A DNA stretch of 64,000 nt from Novipirellula herctigrandis (GTDB taxonomy: Bacteria; Planctomycetota; Planctomycetia; Pirellulales; Pirellulaceae): the NCBI GenBank assembly GCA_007859835.1, contig SJPJ01000001.1, positions 595,134-659,133 of the forward strand. The letters are read 5' to 3'. Positions 8,474 through 17,147 of this stretch are shown here, in pieces. The notes beneath the pieces were generated by a model. That model saw nothing but the letters and a program-made list of their open reading frames with translations, was not told where the DNA came from and did no database searches. Positions within the stretch are counted from its first letter, which is position 1. Each line of letters opens with the position of its first letter. Position numbers and translations under genes: made by a program.

Positions 8474-9724
8474 ATGGGTAATAACAGCAAATCGCTGCGC
8501 AATTCGTCCCCGCATTCGTCTCGGCGCGAATTCATTAAGAAGACCAGCTTGGGTGCCGGTGCTGCAATTTCCGCTCCTTACGTCATCACCTCCAACGCAC
8601 TTGGCGCAGACGACGTGCCACCAGCAAGCGACCGAATCGTCATGGGAGGCGTCGGCATCGGTAACATGGGACGTGGCGACCAAGGTGCATTCTTGGGCCG
8701 AAAAGATGTTCAATATGTTGCCGTTTGTGATGTCCGCACGAATGCCCGCGAGGAAGCGAAACGGAAAGTCGACGACAAATACCAAAACACCGACTGTACC
8801 GAGTACAACGATTTCCGTGAACTGATGGGGCGTACCGACATTGACGCGATACACGTCGCAACGCCCGATCATTGGCATGCCTTGATGGTGATCGAAGCTT
8901 GCCGAAACGGCAAAGATGTCTATTGTCAGAAACCGGAAACACGCACCCTCGCCGAAGGTCCCGCAATGGTCCAAGCGGCTCGTCGCTATTCTCGCGTCGT
9001 ATCGGGTGGCAGCCAACGTGTTCTTCAAGATTACCGCAAAACCGTGGAACCGTGCTGGAACGGCGAACTCGGAACGATCAAATCGATCAACGTTAACGTT
9101 GGCCCACTATCACAAGACTGCAACTTGCCAGCCGAAACACAGCCCGACACGATCGATTGGGACCTTTGGCTTGGACCTGCACCATGGGCACCTTACAACA
9201 AGGCTCGCTGTGACGGCAACTTTGGCACCAGCGGTGGTAGCTGGCGTTCCTATATCGACTATTCCGGTGGCGGCATGACCGACTGGGGCGCTCACCATTT
9301 CGGTGGTGCAACGTTCGCGATCGACGTGCGAGAATTGCAACCCGAAGAGGTTGTCTATCACGAAGACGAGAACTATTTGACGTTCCGTTATCCCGGCGGC
9401 AAAGAATTGACCCACAACAAACCCAACACCGGAAACATGGTGGTGGTAGGAACGCCGGGTGAAAAGATCGATGCGAAACCTCTCCCAAGCTACAAAGGCA
9501 CCGGAGGCATTTACGGTGACTTTATCGAATGCGTAAAGACTCGCGAGAAACCGTTTCGCGATATTGAGTTTGGTATCAACACGGTGGCGGTGAGTCATCT
9601 AGGCATCATCGCCTACCAATTGAAAAGGTCGCTCAAATGGGATGCTGCGGCGCAGCAATTCCCAGATGACGCCGAAGCCAATCGGTTCCTCGATCGCGCA
9701 CGCCGCGAACCGTGGACCCTGTAA
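8474..9724 (+). CDS. Tat-exported Gfo/Idh/MocA oxidoreductase
   Basis: 416 residues. The leader SSRREFIKKTSLGAGAAISA is a textbook twin-arginine signal, so the folded NAD(P)-binding enzyme is probably exported. The Rossmann segment is GGVGIGNMGRGDQG, and ATPDHWHAL with CQKPETRTLAEG gives the family's catalytic-lysine region. The C-terminal half has GGGMTDWGAHHFGG, seen in planctomycete members. It is a paralogue of the gene at 3053-4408 but only distantly alike outside the shared motifs. The HEAT-repeat gene begins 55 bases downstream on the same strand. Substrate unknown. Confidence 0.9.
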   Translation: MGNNSKSLRNSSPHSSRREFIKKTSLGAGAAISAPYVITSNALGADDVPPASDRIVMGGVGIGNMGRGDQGAFLGRKDVQYVAVCDVRTNAREEAKRKVDDKYQNTDCTEYNDFRELMGRTDIDAIHVATPDHWHALMVIEACRNGKDVYCQKPETRTLAEGPAMVQAARRYSRVVSGGSQRVLQDYRKTVEPCWNGELGTIKSINVNVGPLSQDCNLPAETQPDTIDWDLWLGPAPWAPYNKARCDGNFGTSGGSWRSYIDYSGGGMTDWGAHHFGGATFAIDVRELQPEEVVYHEDENYLTFRYPGGKELTHNKPNTGNMVVVGTPGEKIDAKPLPSYKGTGGIYGDFIECVKTREKPFRDIEFGINTVAVSHLGIIAYQLKRSLKWDAAAQQFPDDAEANRFLDRARREPWTL

Positions 9725-9779
9725 AAAGACCTTTTCAATTCGCATTCAATAAACTAAAAAAACACTGAGGATTTCGATT

Positions 9780-10478
9780 ATGTTGGACCAAGCTCTTGAA
9801 GCCCTAAAGACCTACGATTGGGGCAGCGACCTAGCACCCGTCAAAGCGATTGACGAAGCGATCTTATCATCCGCCGACGACGGCGCGGCCCGAAGCGAAC
9901 TCGAAAAAGCATTGGCGGCTGTCTTGGACAGTGACGCGTCTCGCGATGCAAAAGACGTGGTTTGTCGCAGACTGATGCAAATCGGTACCGCAGCATGCGT
10001 CCCTGCTCTGGCGAAATGCCTAACCGATGAAAACCTTTCGCACATGGCGCGCTACGCGCTTGAACGAATCCAAGCACCCGAAGCGGCTAAGTCACTACGT
10101 GATGCTTTGGATAGCGTCAGTGGCAATTTGAAAGTGGGCGTCATTGGATCTTTGGGCGCACGGAAAGATGCCGACAGTGCAGCCCAACTTGCCCCCTTGC
10201 TCGGCGATTCGGATACGAAAGTGGCTCGCGCCGCTGCGATTGCGTTGGGCGATATCCAAACGGTTACCGCGGCAAAAGCACTCGGTACAGCCAAACCGAG
10301 TGACGAGTCGGTGAAAATCGCCGCGGTCGATGGATCGCTAGCTTGTGCCGAAGCGATGTTGGCCGAAGGCAACAAAGGCGAAGCGATGAAGCTTTACAAA
10401 GGATTGCTTGCCAACTCGCCCGCCAAGCACGTCAAACTGGCCGTCACTCGCGGCATGTTAGCGTGTGCCGGCAAGTAG
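9780..10478 (+). CDS. HEAT-repeat protein
   Basis: 232 residues with no signal peptide, composed of helical pairs of the HEAT/PBS-lyase type (ACVPALAKCLTDENLSHMARYAL, then SAAQLAPLLGDSDTKVARAAAIALG). Such domains are protein-protein scaffolds. GAGGA lies about 9 bases before the ATG. The position just after the oxidoreductase and before a second HEAT protein suggests a functional group of three. A strong terminator follows, separating it from the next gene. Confidence 0.8.
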   Translation: MLDQALEALKTYDWGSDLAPVKAIDEAILSSADDGAARSELEKALAAVLDSDASRDAKDVVCRRLMQIGTAACVPALAKCLTDENLSHMARYALERIQAPEAAKSLRDALDSVSGNLKVGVIGSLGARKDADSAAQLAPLLGDSDTKVARAAAIALGDIQTVTAAKALGTAKPSDESVKIAAVDGSLACAEAMLAEGNKGEAMKLYKGLLANSPAKHVKLAVTRGMLACAGK

Positions 10479-10491
10479 ACTTGTTTTTCAA

Positions 10492-10532
10492 AACGTCGCC
10501 TTTCGATCAACGAAAGGCGACGTTCTTTTTTT
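10492..10532 (+). terminator. Strong rho-independent terminator
   Basis: A perfect 14-bp stem, AACGTCGCCTTTCG with its complement, around the loop ATCAA, followed by C and seven T. It ends the oxidoreductase-HEAT transcript. Confidence 0.92.
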
Positions 10533-10568
10533 GCAACTAAATCCTTCCAAAACCAATCCCCTACCCTG

Positions 10569-11957
10569 ATGAATCCTACCCGCCACTTTCTGGTTTTCCT
10601 TTTAGCGTTCTTCTCCTTGTTCGCCTCGCTTCGCGTGGGGCATGCCGAACAGGAAGCCAATAGCGAGTTAGTCTCGCTGATTCTCGAATTGCTGGCCGAC
10701 GAGGATTCAGATGTGCGGGCCTTGGCGCTAGAACAGATTCGCAGCGAAGCACCGGGAGAGACAAGCACGCAGAAATTCGCGGCACAATTGCAGCAGCTTC
10801 CCGCGGATGGACAAGTCGGATTGTTGCGGGCATTGGCCGCACGCGGGGATGCGTCGGCACGCCCTGCGATGATCAAACTGTTTTCATCGACGGATGATCC
10901 AGCGGTCATCGAAGCCACTATCAATGCGATCGGTTTAGTTGGCAATGTCGAGGATGTCCCGATGTTGACCGGACAGATCGCCGGAAGCGACGACACACTC
11001 GCAAAGGCCGCAAGCGAAAGCCTGATTCGATTGCAAGGAGACACCGTTCCAGCGGCAATTGTAGCACAGCTGCGAACATCTGCACCGGAGATGCAAGCGA
11101 AATTGATCGGAGTGTTGGCCCGACGACGGGCACTCGATACGATCCCCACAATGCTCGACGCCACCGTCAGCACTTCTGCCGTCGTCCGCCAAGCAGCGAT
11201 GACTGGACTAAGCGAACTTGCGGGGCCTGATGACATTGCTGCGATGCTAAAGGGGGTCATGGCAGCCCAACGCGGGAAAGAGCGTGAAACGGCGGAAAAA
11301 AGAGTGATGATCGCGTGCCAACGTATCAAGCGACCGGAGCAACAAGCGAAACCGTTACTCGATGCGATGCCAAGGTTTTCGGGACCCGACCAAGTCATCT
11401 TGCTTTCGACTCTCGGACGTATCGGTGGCAACGATGCATTGGCAATCATCGAGTCGGCAATCGCAAACTCGGACGCAGTGAAACACGATATGGGTGTGAG
11501 AGCACTTTGCAATTGGCCAAATGCTTCCGTAGCAGAACAATTGATCAAACAGATTAAGTCCGATGTCCACGCGGGCCACAAATTAAGTGCGCTTCGTTCA
11601 CTGATTCGAGTCGCGCCATTGGCAGACGGCCGAGACGACATCGAAAAACTAGATCTACTCAAACAAGCGATTGGAATGTGCCAGCGAGACACGGAAATCC
11701 AATACGCACTGAGCCGAACCTCAGCGATCCGGATTCCCGAGACATTGCGGTTCCTGTTGCCATACACGGATCAACCGAAATTTGCGGAAAACGCTTGCTT
11801 GGCGATCGTGGAACTTGCACATCACCGGTCCGTGCGAGAGCCTAATAAGGAAGAATTTGATGCGGCACTCGACAAGGTGATTGCCACCAGCAAGGATGCT
11901 ATCGTCATCGATCGTGCGAACCGCTATAAGGAAGGCAAAACATGGGTCCGTCCTTAG
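10569..11957 (+). CDS. Exported HEAT-repeat protein
   Basis: 462 residues. Residues 1-26 form a Sec signal peptide (basic start, FLVFLLAFFSLFASL, cleavage after GHA). The rest is built from repeated alpha-helical pairs of the HEAT type, for example LLADEDSDVRALALEQI and RPAMIKLFSSTDDPAVIEATINAIG. It is likely an envelope scaffold protein. It follows the terminator at 10492-10532 and therefore needs its own promoter within about 35 bases, or read-through. A long frame on the other strand is a codon-bias shadow. Confidence 0.82.
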   Translation: MNPTRHFLVFLLAFFSLFASLRVGHAEQEANSELVSLILELLADEDSDVRALALEQIRSEAPGETSTQKFAAQLQQLPADGQVGLLRALAARGDASARPAMIKLFSSTDDPAVIEATINAIGLVGNVEDVPMLTGQIAGSDDTLAKAASESLIRLQGDTVPAAIVAQLRTSAPEMQAKLIGVLARRRALDTIPTMLDATVSTSAVVRQAAMTGLSELAGPDDIAAMLKGVMAAQRGKERETAEKRVMIACQRIKRPEQQAKPLLDAMPRFSGPDQVILLSTLGRIGGNDALAIIESAIANSDAVKHDMGVRALCNWPNASVAEQLIKQIKSDVHAGHKLSALRSLIRVAPLADGRDDIEKLDLLKQAIGMCQRDTEIQYALSRTSAIRIPETLRFLLPYTDQPKFAENACLAIVELAHHRSVREPNKEEFDAALDKVIATSKDAIVIDRANRYKEGKTWVRP

Positions 11958-12029
11958 CATGGACCGTCACCCGGGTTCGTAAATCGTTACATCCAGGGTC
12001 TGAATCGATACCTTTAGCGTGCGAATCCG

Positions 12030-13577
12030 ATGCGTGATGTAAAGATAACCCTCAAACCATCCGACCGCACGCTTTCGGTGCCCCTTGGTTCCTGCTTAGA
12101 AGACTCGCTGTATGATTGCGGATTCGAATTTCCTTGCGGTGGCGGTGGCACTTGTGGCAAATGTCGCGTTCGAGTCTTAGGCGGTTGCCTCGATGCAAAC
12201 CCACTCGAAGTCGATCTTCTAGGTCAATCGGCGGTCGACGAAGGTTGGAGGCTCGCGTGCCAAAGCATTGTTACCGATGACGTGACATTGCAAATGGCCC
12301 AGTGGGACGCCAGTGTCTTGTTGGACGAATCCGCGATCGAAGTCACGCCGCGCGATGGATTGGCGATTGCAATCGATTTGGGGACGACCACTATCGCGGC
12401 GCAATTGGTCGACTTGCAAACGGGTAATGTCTTAGCTGTTCAATCCGACGTGAACCCCCAGGCCGTTCATGGCGCCGACATCATGAGTCGCGTTCGCTAT
12501 GGCGTCAACGACAATGGTGACAATGAACTGCAACAGTTAGTCCGCCGTAGGCTTGGCGAGATGGTCGAGGAACTTGTTCAACAGACCAACTTGTCAAACG
12601 CCGTGTTTGCCGAAGTTGCCATTGTTGGCAATACCGTCATGCACCACCTCTTTTGTGGTATCGACCTGACGCCGCTTGCGAGTTGTCCGTTCAAACCGAG
12701 CCGGTTAGGTGCAGAAACCTTTACCGCAGCGCAATTGGGGTGGAACGTCCCTGGTTCACCGAAGATTCATTTCTTGCCCTGCCTCGGTGGATTTATCGGA
12801 AGCGACGTGTTGGCCGGTGTGATCGCGACACGGATGGATCAATCAACGCGGCTTCAAGTCTTGATTGATTTAGGCACCAACGGCGAGATCGTCGTTTCAG
12901 ACGGGAAACGCATGCTGTGTGCAGCGACCGCTGCGGGTCCTGCATTCGAAGGCGCACGGATCCAAATGGGAATGCGGGCCGCCCAAGGGGCGATTGATCG
13001 AGTCGATATCGCCGACCATGACACAGCTGACCCCAAAACAGCGTCCGAGTTCCAATGCCACGTCATTGGTGGCGGAAAACCAAAGGGGATTTGCGGAAGC
13101 GGATTGATCGACGCCGTGGCATGTGCATTGCAAATTGGACGGGTGGAGCCTTCCGGAAAATTGAATCACGACGGCAACCAACGAATGCACTTGCACGACC
13201 TGATATCGCTTCATCAATGCGACATTCGAGAATTACAACTCGCCAAAGGAGCAATCGCGGCTGGCGTGCAAATGTTACTAGGCCAACTCGATCGAAAAGT
13301 CGAGGACGTCGACGACGTCTTCCTTTGTGGAGCGTTTGGAAACTATTTGGACATTCCAAACGCGACTCGTTTGGGGTTATTGACTTTCGATCCACAAAAG
13401 GTCATCGCGATGGGAAACACCGCGCTACTGGGCGCAAAGACCGTGCTACTTTCATCCAAAGACATCGACTCTCGCATATTGGACGTCTGCAACCGCATCG
13501 AGCATTTCGGGTTGAGCGAGGACCGCGAGTTCATGGACGTCTATGTCAGCCATATGCCCTTCCCTATTCAACGGTAG
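12030..13577 (+). CDS. RACo-like ASKHA protein with [2Fe-2S] domain (DUF4445)
   Basis: 515 residues. An N-terminal plant-type ferredoxin domain carries C36, C42, C45 and C77 (PCGGGGTCGKC ... LACQ), enough for one [2Fe-2S] cluster. From residue ~105 an ASKHA ATPase-like domain follows (AIAIDLGTTT, VAIVGNTVMHH, LIDLGTNGEI, CGSGLIDAVA, FLCGAFGNYLD). Known relatives (RACo, RamA-like proteins) reductively reactivate corrinoid proteins by ATP-driven electron transfer. No corrinoid protein or methyltransferase lies in the window, so the partner is unknown. Its 3' end overlaps the 3' end of the convergent nagB by 14 bases. Confidence 0.85.
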   Translation: MRDVKITLKPSDRTLSVPLGSCLEDSLYDCGFEFPCGGGGTCGKCRVRVLGGCLDANPLEVDLLGQSAVDEGWRLACQSIVTDDVTLQMAQWDASVLLDESAIEVTPRDGLAIAIDLGTTTIAAQLVDLQTGNVLAVQSDVNPQAVHGADIMSRVRYGVNDNGDNELQQLVRRRLGEMVEELVQQTNLSNAVFAEVAIVGNTVMHHLFCGIDLTPLASCPFKPSRLGAETFTAAQLGWNVPGSPKIHFLPCLGGFIGSDVLAGVIATRMDQSTRLQVLIDLGTNGEIVVSDGKRMLCAATAAGPAFEGARIQMGMRAAQGAIDRVDIADHDTADPKTASEFQCHVIGGGKPKGICGSGLIDAVACALQIGRVEPSGKLNHDGNQRMHLHDLISLHQCDIRELQLAKGAIAAGVQMLLGQLDRKVEDVDDVFLCGAFGNYLDIPNATRLGLLTFDPQKVIAMGNTALLGAKTVLLSSKDIDSRILDVCNRIEHFGLSEDREFMDVYVSHMPFPIQR

Positions 13578-14301
13578 CGGCATCATTGTCTAATACCACC
13601 GTCACATGGTCGTGCGTTTGAAGCCACGATGCAGGCAAATCAACGCTCGGCGATTGCTCAAATGCCTGAGCTACGACCTTCGCTTTCGACTTCCCGGTTG
13701 CCAGCAGCACAATGTGCCGCGATTCGAGAATCGTGCCGATGCCCATCGTAATCGCTCTCCTGGGAACTTGATCGGCCGAGTCAAAAAAGCGAGCGTTCTT
13801 GCGGATCGTTAGTTCTGCTAAATCGACTACCGACGTTCTCGAATCAGGCAACGACCCAGGTTCGTTAAACCCGATATGTCCGTTGTGCCCAATTCCAAGC
13901 AATTGGCAATCCACCCCACCGACCATGCGAATCTCATCGTCGTACAACTTCGCGTGCGCCGCGGGGTCTGCTGCCGAACCATCGGGAACGTAAGTTCGCA
14001 TCGGCGAAAAATTCACATGTTTGAACAAATGGTCGTCCATAAAACAACGAAAGCTTTGTGGATGCTTCGGAGCAAGACCGACGTACTCGTCCAAATTGAA
14101 GGAGGTCGCTTGGGAAAAATCGACCCGTTCGTCTCGGAAGGCGTCGACCAATAATTCGTAAGTTCGAATCGGCGTTGAACCGGTTGCCAATCCCAAAACG
14201 GAAGCGGGTTTTTCGGCGATCGTCGCGATGATAATCTCGGCGACTTTGCGAGATGCGGCTTGGGCGTCTTCGCACACGACGATGTTTGGTGGTTGTGTCA
14301 C
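13564..14301 (-). CDS. nagB: Glucosamine-6-phosphate deaminase
   Basis: Converts glucosamine-6-phosphate to fructose-6-phosphate and ammonia in the cytoplasm, feeding amino sugars into glycolysis. Family motifs are clear: LGLATGSTP, FNLDEYVGL with the catalytic Asp, and LGIGHNGHIGFNEPGS with the ring-opening His. 245 residues is normal. It begins with GTG at 14301, which shares one base with the TAG of the upstream HD gene (TAGTG), so the two are translationally coupled. There is no nagA alongside. The 3' end overlaps the convergent RACo-like gene by 14 bases. Confidence 0.93.
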   Translation of the reverse strand: MTQPPNIVVCEDAQAASRKVAEIIIATIAEKPASVLGLATGSTPIRTYELLVDAFRDERVDFSQATSFNLDEYVGLAPKHPQSFRCFMDDHLFKHVNFSPMRTYVPDGSAADPAAHAKLYDDEIRMVGGVDCQLLGIGHNGHIGFNEPGSLPDSRTSVVDLAELTIRKNARFFDSADQVPRRAITMGIGTILESRHIVLLATGKSKAKVVAQAFEQSPSVDLPASWLQTHDHVTVVLDNDAATVE

Positions 14302-15743
14302 TAAATAAGCTCTTTATCAGTTTCTGCGATCGCATCAAGAAGAAGACTTGTCCATGCGTCCGCAGTGGGAATCGTTTGATTTACAGAGGACCGAATTTGA
14401 GGGTGAACAAAAACACGCACTCGTTTGACTTGGTTGTCGAATTGTTGAAAAGCCAAGGCACGGGCCACAGGTGAAACGTCGGCGAGCGTTTCGGCGCTGG
14501 CGACGCCAAGATTGGCTTGGCTAATCACATCGATATTAATATCCACTTCCAATTTCGCGGGTGGGGCATCGACGAGAATCTCGGTGGACTGAATCGTTTG
14601 GCCAGTTAAGTCCGTCAATCGGTCCGCCAATTTTTCGGAGCATTTGACCAGCCACCAATAGGGACGTCGAGCGATTTTCCGGTGGACGCTTTGCTCCATA
14701 ATGCCCTCACGGCTTTGGCCTGAATCGCCGCTCATCGAATGGAACTCTGCAACCCGCTTATAAAGCCGGCGCGTCTTACCGAACAAGCCGTCGACCAATT
14801 CCGCCGTGTTCGTTTGAGAATCGCCCACCGAGTTCGAAACAAGCGACTGTAACTGAGCGATCCAATCTGCATCGGACAATTTGAAAGTGGATTCAAGCTC
14901 AAGCGAGCGCGACTGACGATGGTGAATCGAAAAAACCGCTCGTTGCAACATTGCAGTGGCCGATCGGACGGTGTGGTGCCAATAGACTTCGCTAAACATG
15001 ACATAACGAGCGAACACCATCATCTCCGCCGCGGTCCGTCCTTTATCGCCGATCGCAAGTGTTTGTTGTAGTGGATGCACACACATCGAACTAATCAATC
15101 GCCCGACATCAAAGTTGCGACCGTAGGGGACCCCAGCGTGCAAACTATCTCGCTGTAAATAATCAATTTTATCGATGTCAATCGGGCCACTTAGGCAACT
15201 GCGGAGAAACCTTACTGCCTTCGTGGGGGTGACGTCCTTTGACGCCTTTTTCGGTTCAAGCAAATCGATCACATCGCCAACGCCACAGCTCCAATCTTGG
15301 TCAATACAATCCGCGAGTTCCGAATTTTCGATCCAATCGGCCACTCGCGATTCGTGCTCATGAAGTCCCCGCAATCGCATATCCTCGATCGGGTGGCAAA
15401 ACGGCCAATGTCCTACGTCGTGCAATAGTGCGGCCAAAACAAACGCCTCCGCCATTTCGGATGTCAGCATCGCACACGCGGATCGGTCCTCTGCAAAACG
15501 TGCCAGCAACCGAAGCGAATTGAGATAGACACCAAGCGAATGTTCTAAACGAGAATGAGTCGCGCCGGGATAGACAAGCGAGACCATGCCCAGTTGGCTG
15601 ATAGATGCAAGTCGACGCATCGGCGCCGTATCGATCACTCGTCGAACACGAGCCGACAACGGGACCCCATCGGCGGGTGGGATTCGAACCAACGACGAGG
15701 CTTGATTCAATTGGGTGACTTCGGGAAGCATATTACCGCTCAT
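14301..15743 (-). CDS. HD-domain phosphohydrolase (SAMHD1/dGTPase-like)
   Basis: 480 residues. HSRLEHSLGV (residues ~63-72), LHDVGHWPFCHPIED (~107-121) and IDIDKIDYLQRDS provide the H...HD...D metal ligands of HD hydrolases, arranged as in the SAMHD1/YdhJ-like branch that cleaves deoxynucleoside triphosphates. IDTAPMRRLASISQLG at residues 38-52 is also typical of that branch. The ATG at 15743 is preferred; the frame reaches a GTG at 15794 inside the previous gene. It is coupled to nagB downstream and follows the zinc-ribbon protein by 13 bases. The true substrate is uncertain. Confidence 0.82.
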   Translation of the reverse strand: MSGNMLPEVTQLNQASSLVRIPPADGVPLSARVRRVIDTAPMRRLASISQLGMVSLVYPGATHSRLEHSLGVYLNSLRLLARFAEDRSACAMLTSEMAEAFVLAALLHDVGHWPFCHPIEDMRLRGLHEHESRVADWIENSELADCIDQDWSCGVGDVIDLLEPKKASKDVTPTKAVRFLRSCLSGPIDIDKIDYLQRDSLHAGVPYGRNFDVGRLISSMCVHPLQQTLAIGDKGRTAAEMMVFARYVMFSEVYWHHTVRSATAMLQRAVFSIHHRQSRSLELESTFKLSDADWIAQLQSLVSNSVGDSQTNTAELVDGLFGKTRRLYKRVAEFHSMSGDSGQSREGIMEQSVHRKIARRPYWWLVKCSEKLADRLTDLTGQTIQSTEILVDAPPAKLEVDINIDVISQANLGVASAETLADVSPVARALAFQQFDNQVKRVRVFVHPQIRSSVNQTIPTADAWTSLLLDAIAETDKELI

Positions 15744-15756
15744 TGGATTGCCGCGT

Positions 15757-16467
15757 CTAAACCGCTGGTGAGATTCCTGCCAACGTGACACCACTGACGA
15801 GCGCTAACAATACTACCGTCAAAAAATACAAACCGGCTAGCGTTAAACCGCCGATAACTTCCAACTCAAACGTCGCCACTGCTATAAAAGCCCCGATCCC
15901 CAACATCACGCAGAAGATGATTCCGAACACGGTATAGGACATCTCGGCGGCATGATCGAGTTCCAAGACATACGATGGAACGAACGCGTACACAATCCAT
16001 ACCAGCGCCAGAAGTAACGACGAGAGAATCACGCGGTTTCTCAGTTCGTCCCCTCGATAGGGTTCCAATTCCTGGTCATACACGAACGAATAGCCGGCCC
16101 AAACCAATGGCGGGGCCAACGCAACCAATCCAATGATTTTCGCCCAAAGCGGAGGCCCGGCATCACTATCCCCCCCTGCCAAGCGGAAACCTAACGCGAC
16201 GGCAAAGACGACCAACACCGAAACGATCGTAAAGATCAAGCCCTTTCGTGTAACGTTGGTTTCGACTCGCGCGATCGGTTTGAGGACGCTTTGACCGCTC
16301 CGGTCCTTCGGTGCATCATCGGGCTGCTCATGGATTACGACCTCCTCGTTCTTGTCCGGAACCGTTATGGTGTTCTTGCAACTCGGGCACGGACCTTTCT
16401 TACCAGCGAACTTCTCGCTGACTTGAAACCGTTTGAAACATTTTGGACAAGTGACTTGGATCGGCAT
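15757..16467 (-). CDS. Zinc-ribbon multi-pass membrane protein
   Basis: 236 residues. The N-terminus has an MJ0042-type zinc ribbon (CPKCFKRFQVSEKFAGKKGPCPSC), a Pro/Asp-rich linker to ~70, and then about five hydrophobic segments (GLIFTIVSVLVVFAVALGF, AKIIGLVALAPPLVWAGYSF, VILSSLLLALVWIVYAFV, VFGIIFCVMLGIGAFIAVA and a last one near the C-terminus). This zinc-ribbon-plus-membrane design is common in planctomycetes, and its role is unknown. It is the first gene of a leftward set with the HD hydrolase and nagB. Its start codon abuts the divergent trmL region. Confidence 0.75.
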   Translation of the reverse strand: MPIQVTCPKCFKRFQVSEKFAGKKGPCPSCKNTITVPDKNEEVVIHEQPDDAPKDRSGQSVLKPIARVETNVTRKGLIFTIVSVLVVFAVALGFRLAGGDSDAGPPLWAKIIGLVALAPPLVWAGYSFVYDQELEPYRGDELRNRVILSSLLLALVWIVYAFVPSYVLELDHAAEMSYTVFGIIFCVMLGIGAFIAVATFELEVIGGLTLAGLYFLTVVLLALVSGVTLAGISPAV

Positions 16468-16534
16468 GAATCAGAATCAAGAAATACGAGAGTCAACGGA
16501 TAGTGGCGACCAGCGATCGAGGGTGGAGCCAGTA

Positions 16535-17059
16535 ATGGGAGTTCAGCCAGTAATGGAAGCCCAGAGTATAGCGAATTTGCCAACCGCGCACGTGGTGTTA
16601 TACCAACCCGAAATCGCGCAAAACACAGGAAACATTGGCCGCACTTGTGTTGCAACCGGTGCAAAGCTGTGGATCGTGCGCCCGGCCGCCTTCCGACTCG
16701 ACGATAAGCGACTCCGCCGTGCTGGGTTGGACTATTGGCAACATTTGATGCTGCAAGACGCCATCAATTGGGAAGACCTAACCAACCAATTGGGCCAGCG
16801 ACGGTTCTTTTTCTTTTCAAGGTTCGCCAAAACGACGATTTGGGATGCAAAGTTTGAAAAGGGAGACGTGTTCGTTTTTGGGAGTGAATCATCAGGGTTG
16901 CCTGACGCTATTCTCGACCGCGATGATCCGCGGTCGCTAAGAATTCCGACCACGGACAAGGTTCGCAGTCTAAACCTCGCCACCACAGTGGGGGTGGTAC
17001 TTTACGAGCACCAACGACAAATGCAATTGTTGCCAGCGACCCAACATGAGTCACCATAG
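16535..17059 (+). CDS. trmL: tRNA (cytidine/uridine-34 2'-O)-methyltransferase TrmL
   Basis: SPOUT-class enzyme that methylates the wobble ribose of tRNA-Leu using S-adenosylmethionine. VVLYQPEIAQNTGNIGRTC, LRRAGLDYWQH, VFVFGSESSGLP and RIPTTDKVRSLNLATTVGVVLYE are the characteristic motifs, the last forming the trefoil knot. The frame is open from 16433. The ATG at 16535 (174 residues) is preferred because GGTGGAG lies about 8 bases upstream and because an earlier ATG at 16466 would overlap the start of the divergent gene; the ATG at 16553 is also possible. A short duplication, AGCCAGTAATGG, surrounds these starts. Confidence 0.9.
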   Translation: MGVQPVMEAQSIANLPTAHVVLYQPEIAQNTGNIGRTCVATGAKLWIVRPAAFRLDDKRLRRAGLDYWQHLMLQDAINWEDLTNQLGQRRFFFFSRFAKTTIWDAKFEKGDVFVFGSESSGLPDAILDRDDPRSLRIPTTDKVRSLNLATTVGVVLYEHQRQMQLLPATQHESP

Positions 17060-17095
17060 TGATCATTGTCGAAACGGCGCCGTTATCTCACGCTT

Positions 17096-17134
17096 TTACG
17101 AACGTCAATAACATCTTACGAACGTCAATAACAT
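17096..17134. repeat. Two tandem copies of a 20-bp unit
   Basis: TTACGAACGTCAATAACATC is repeated head to tail, the second copy ending in TTG. It lies between the convergent ends of trmL and the DUF1573 gene, 14 bases from the latter's stop. Confidence 0.85.
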
Positions 17135-17147
17135 TGTGAGTTCCAAC

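Noticed and set aside
10394-11767. Long leftward open frame (457 codons) opposite the second HEAT gene
   Set aside because: Ser/Arg-rich shadow of the codon-biased HEAT gene; no ribosome-binding site, no domain, and it covers the terminator at 10492-10532.
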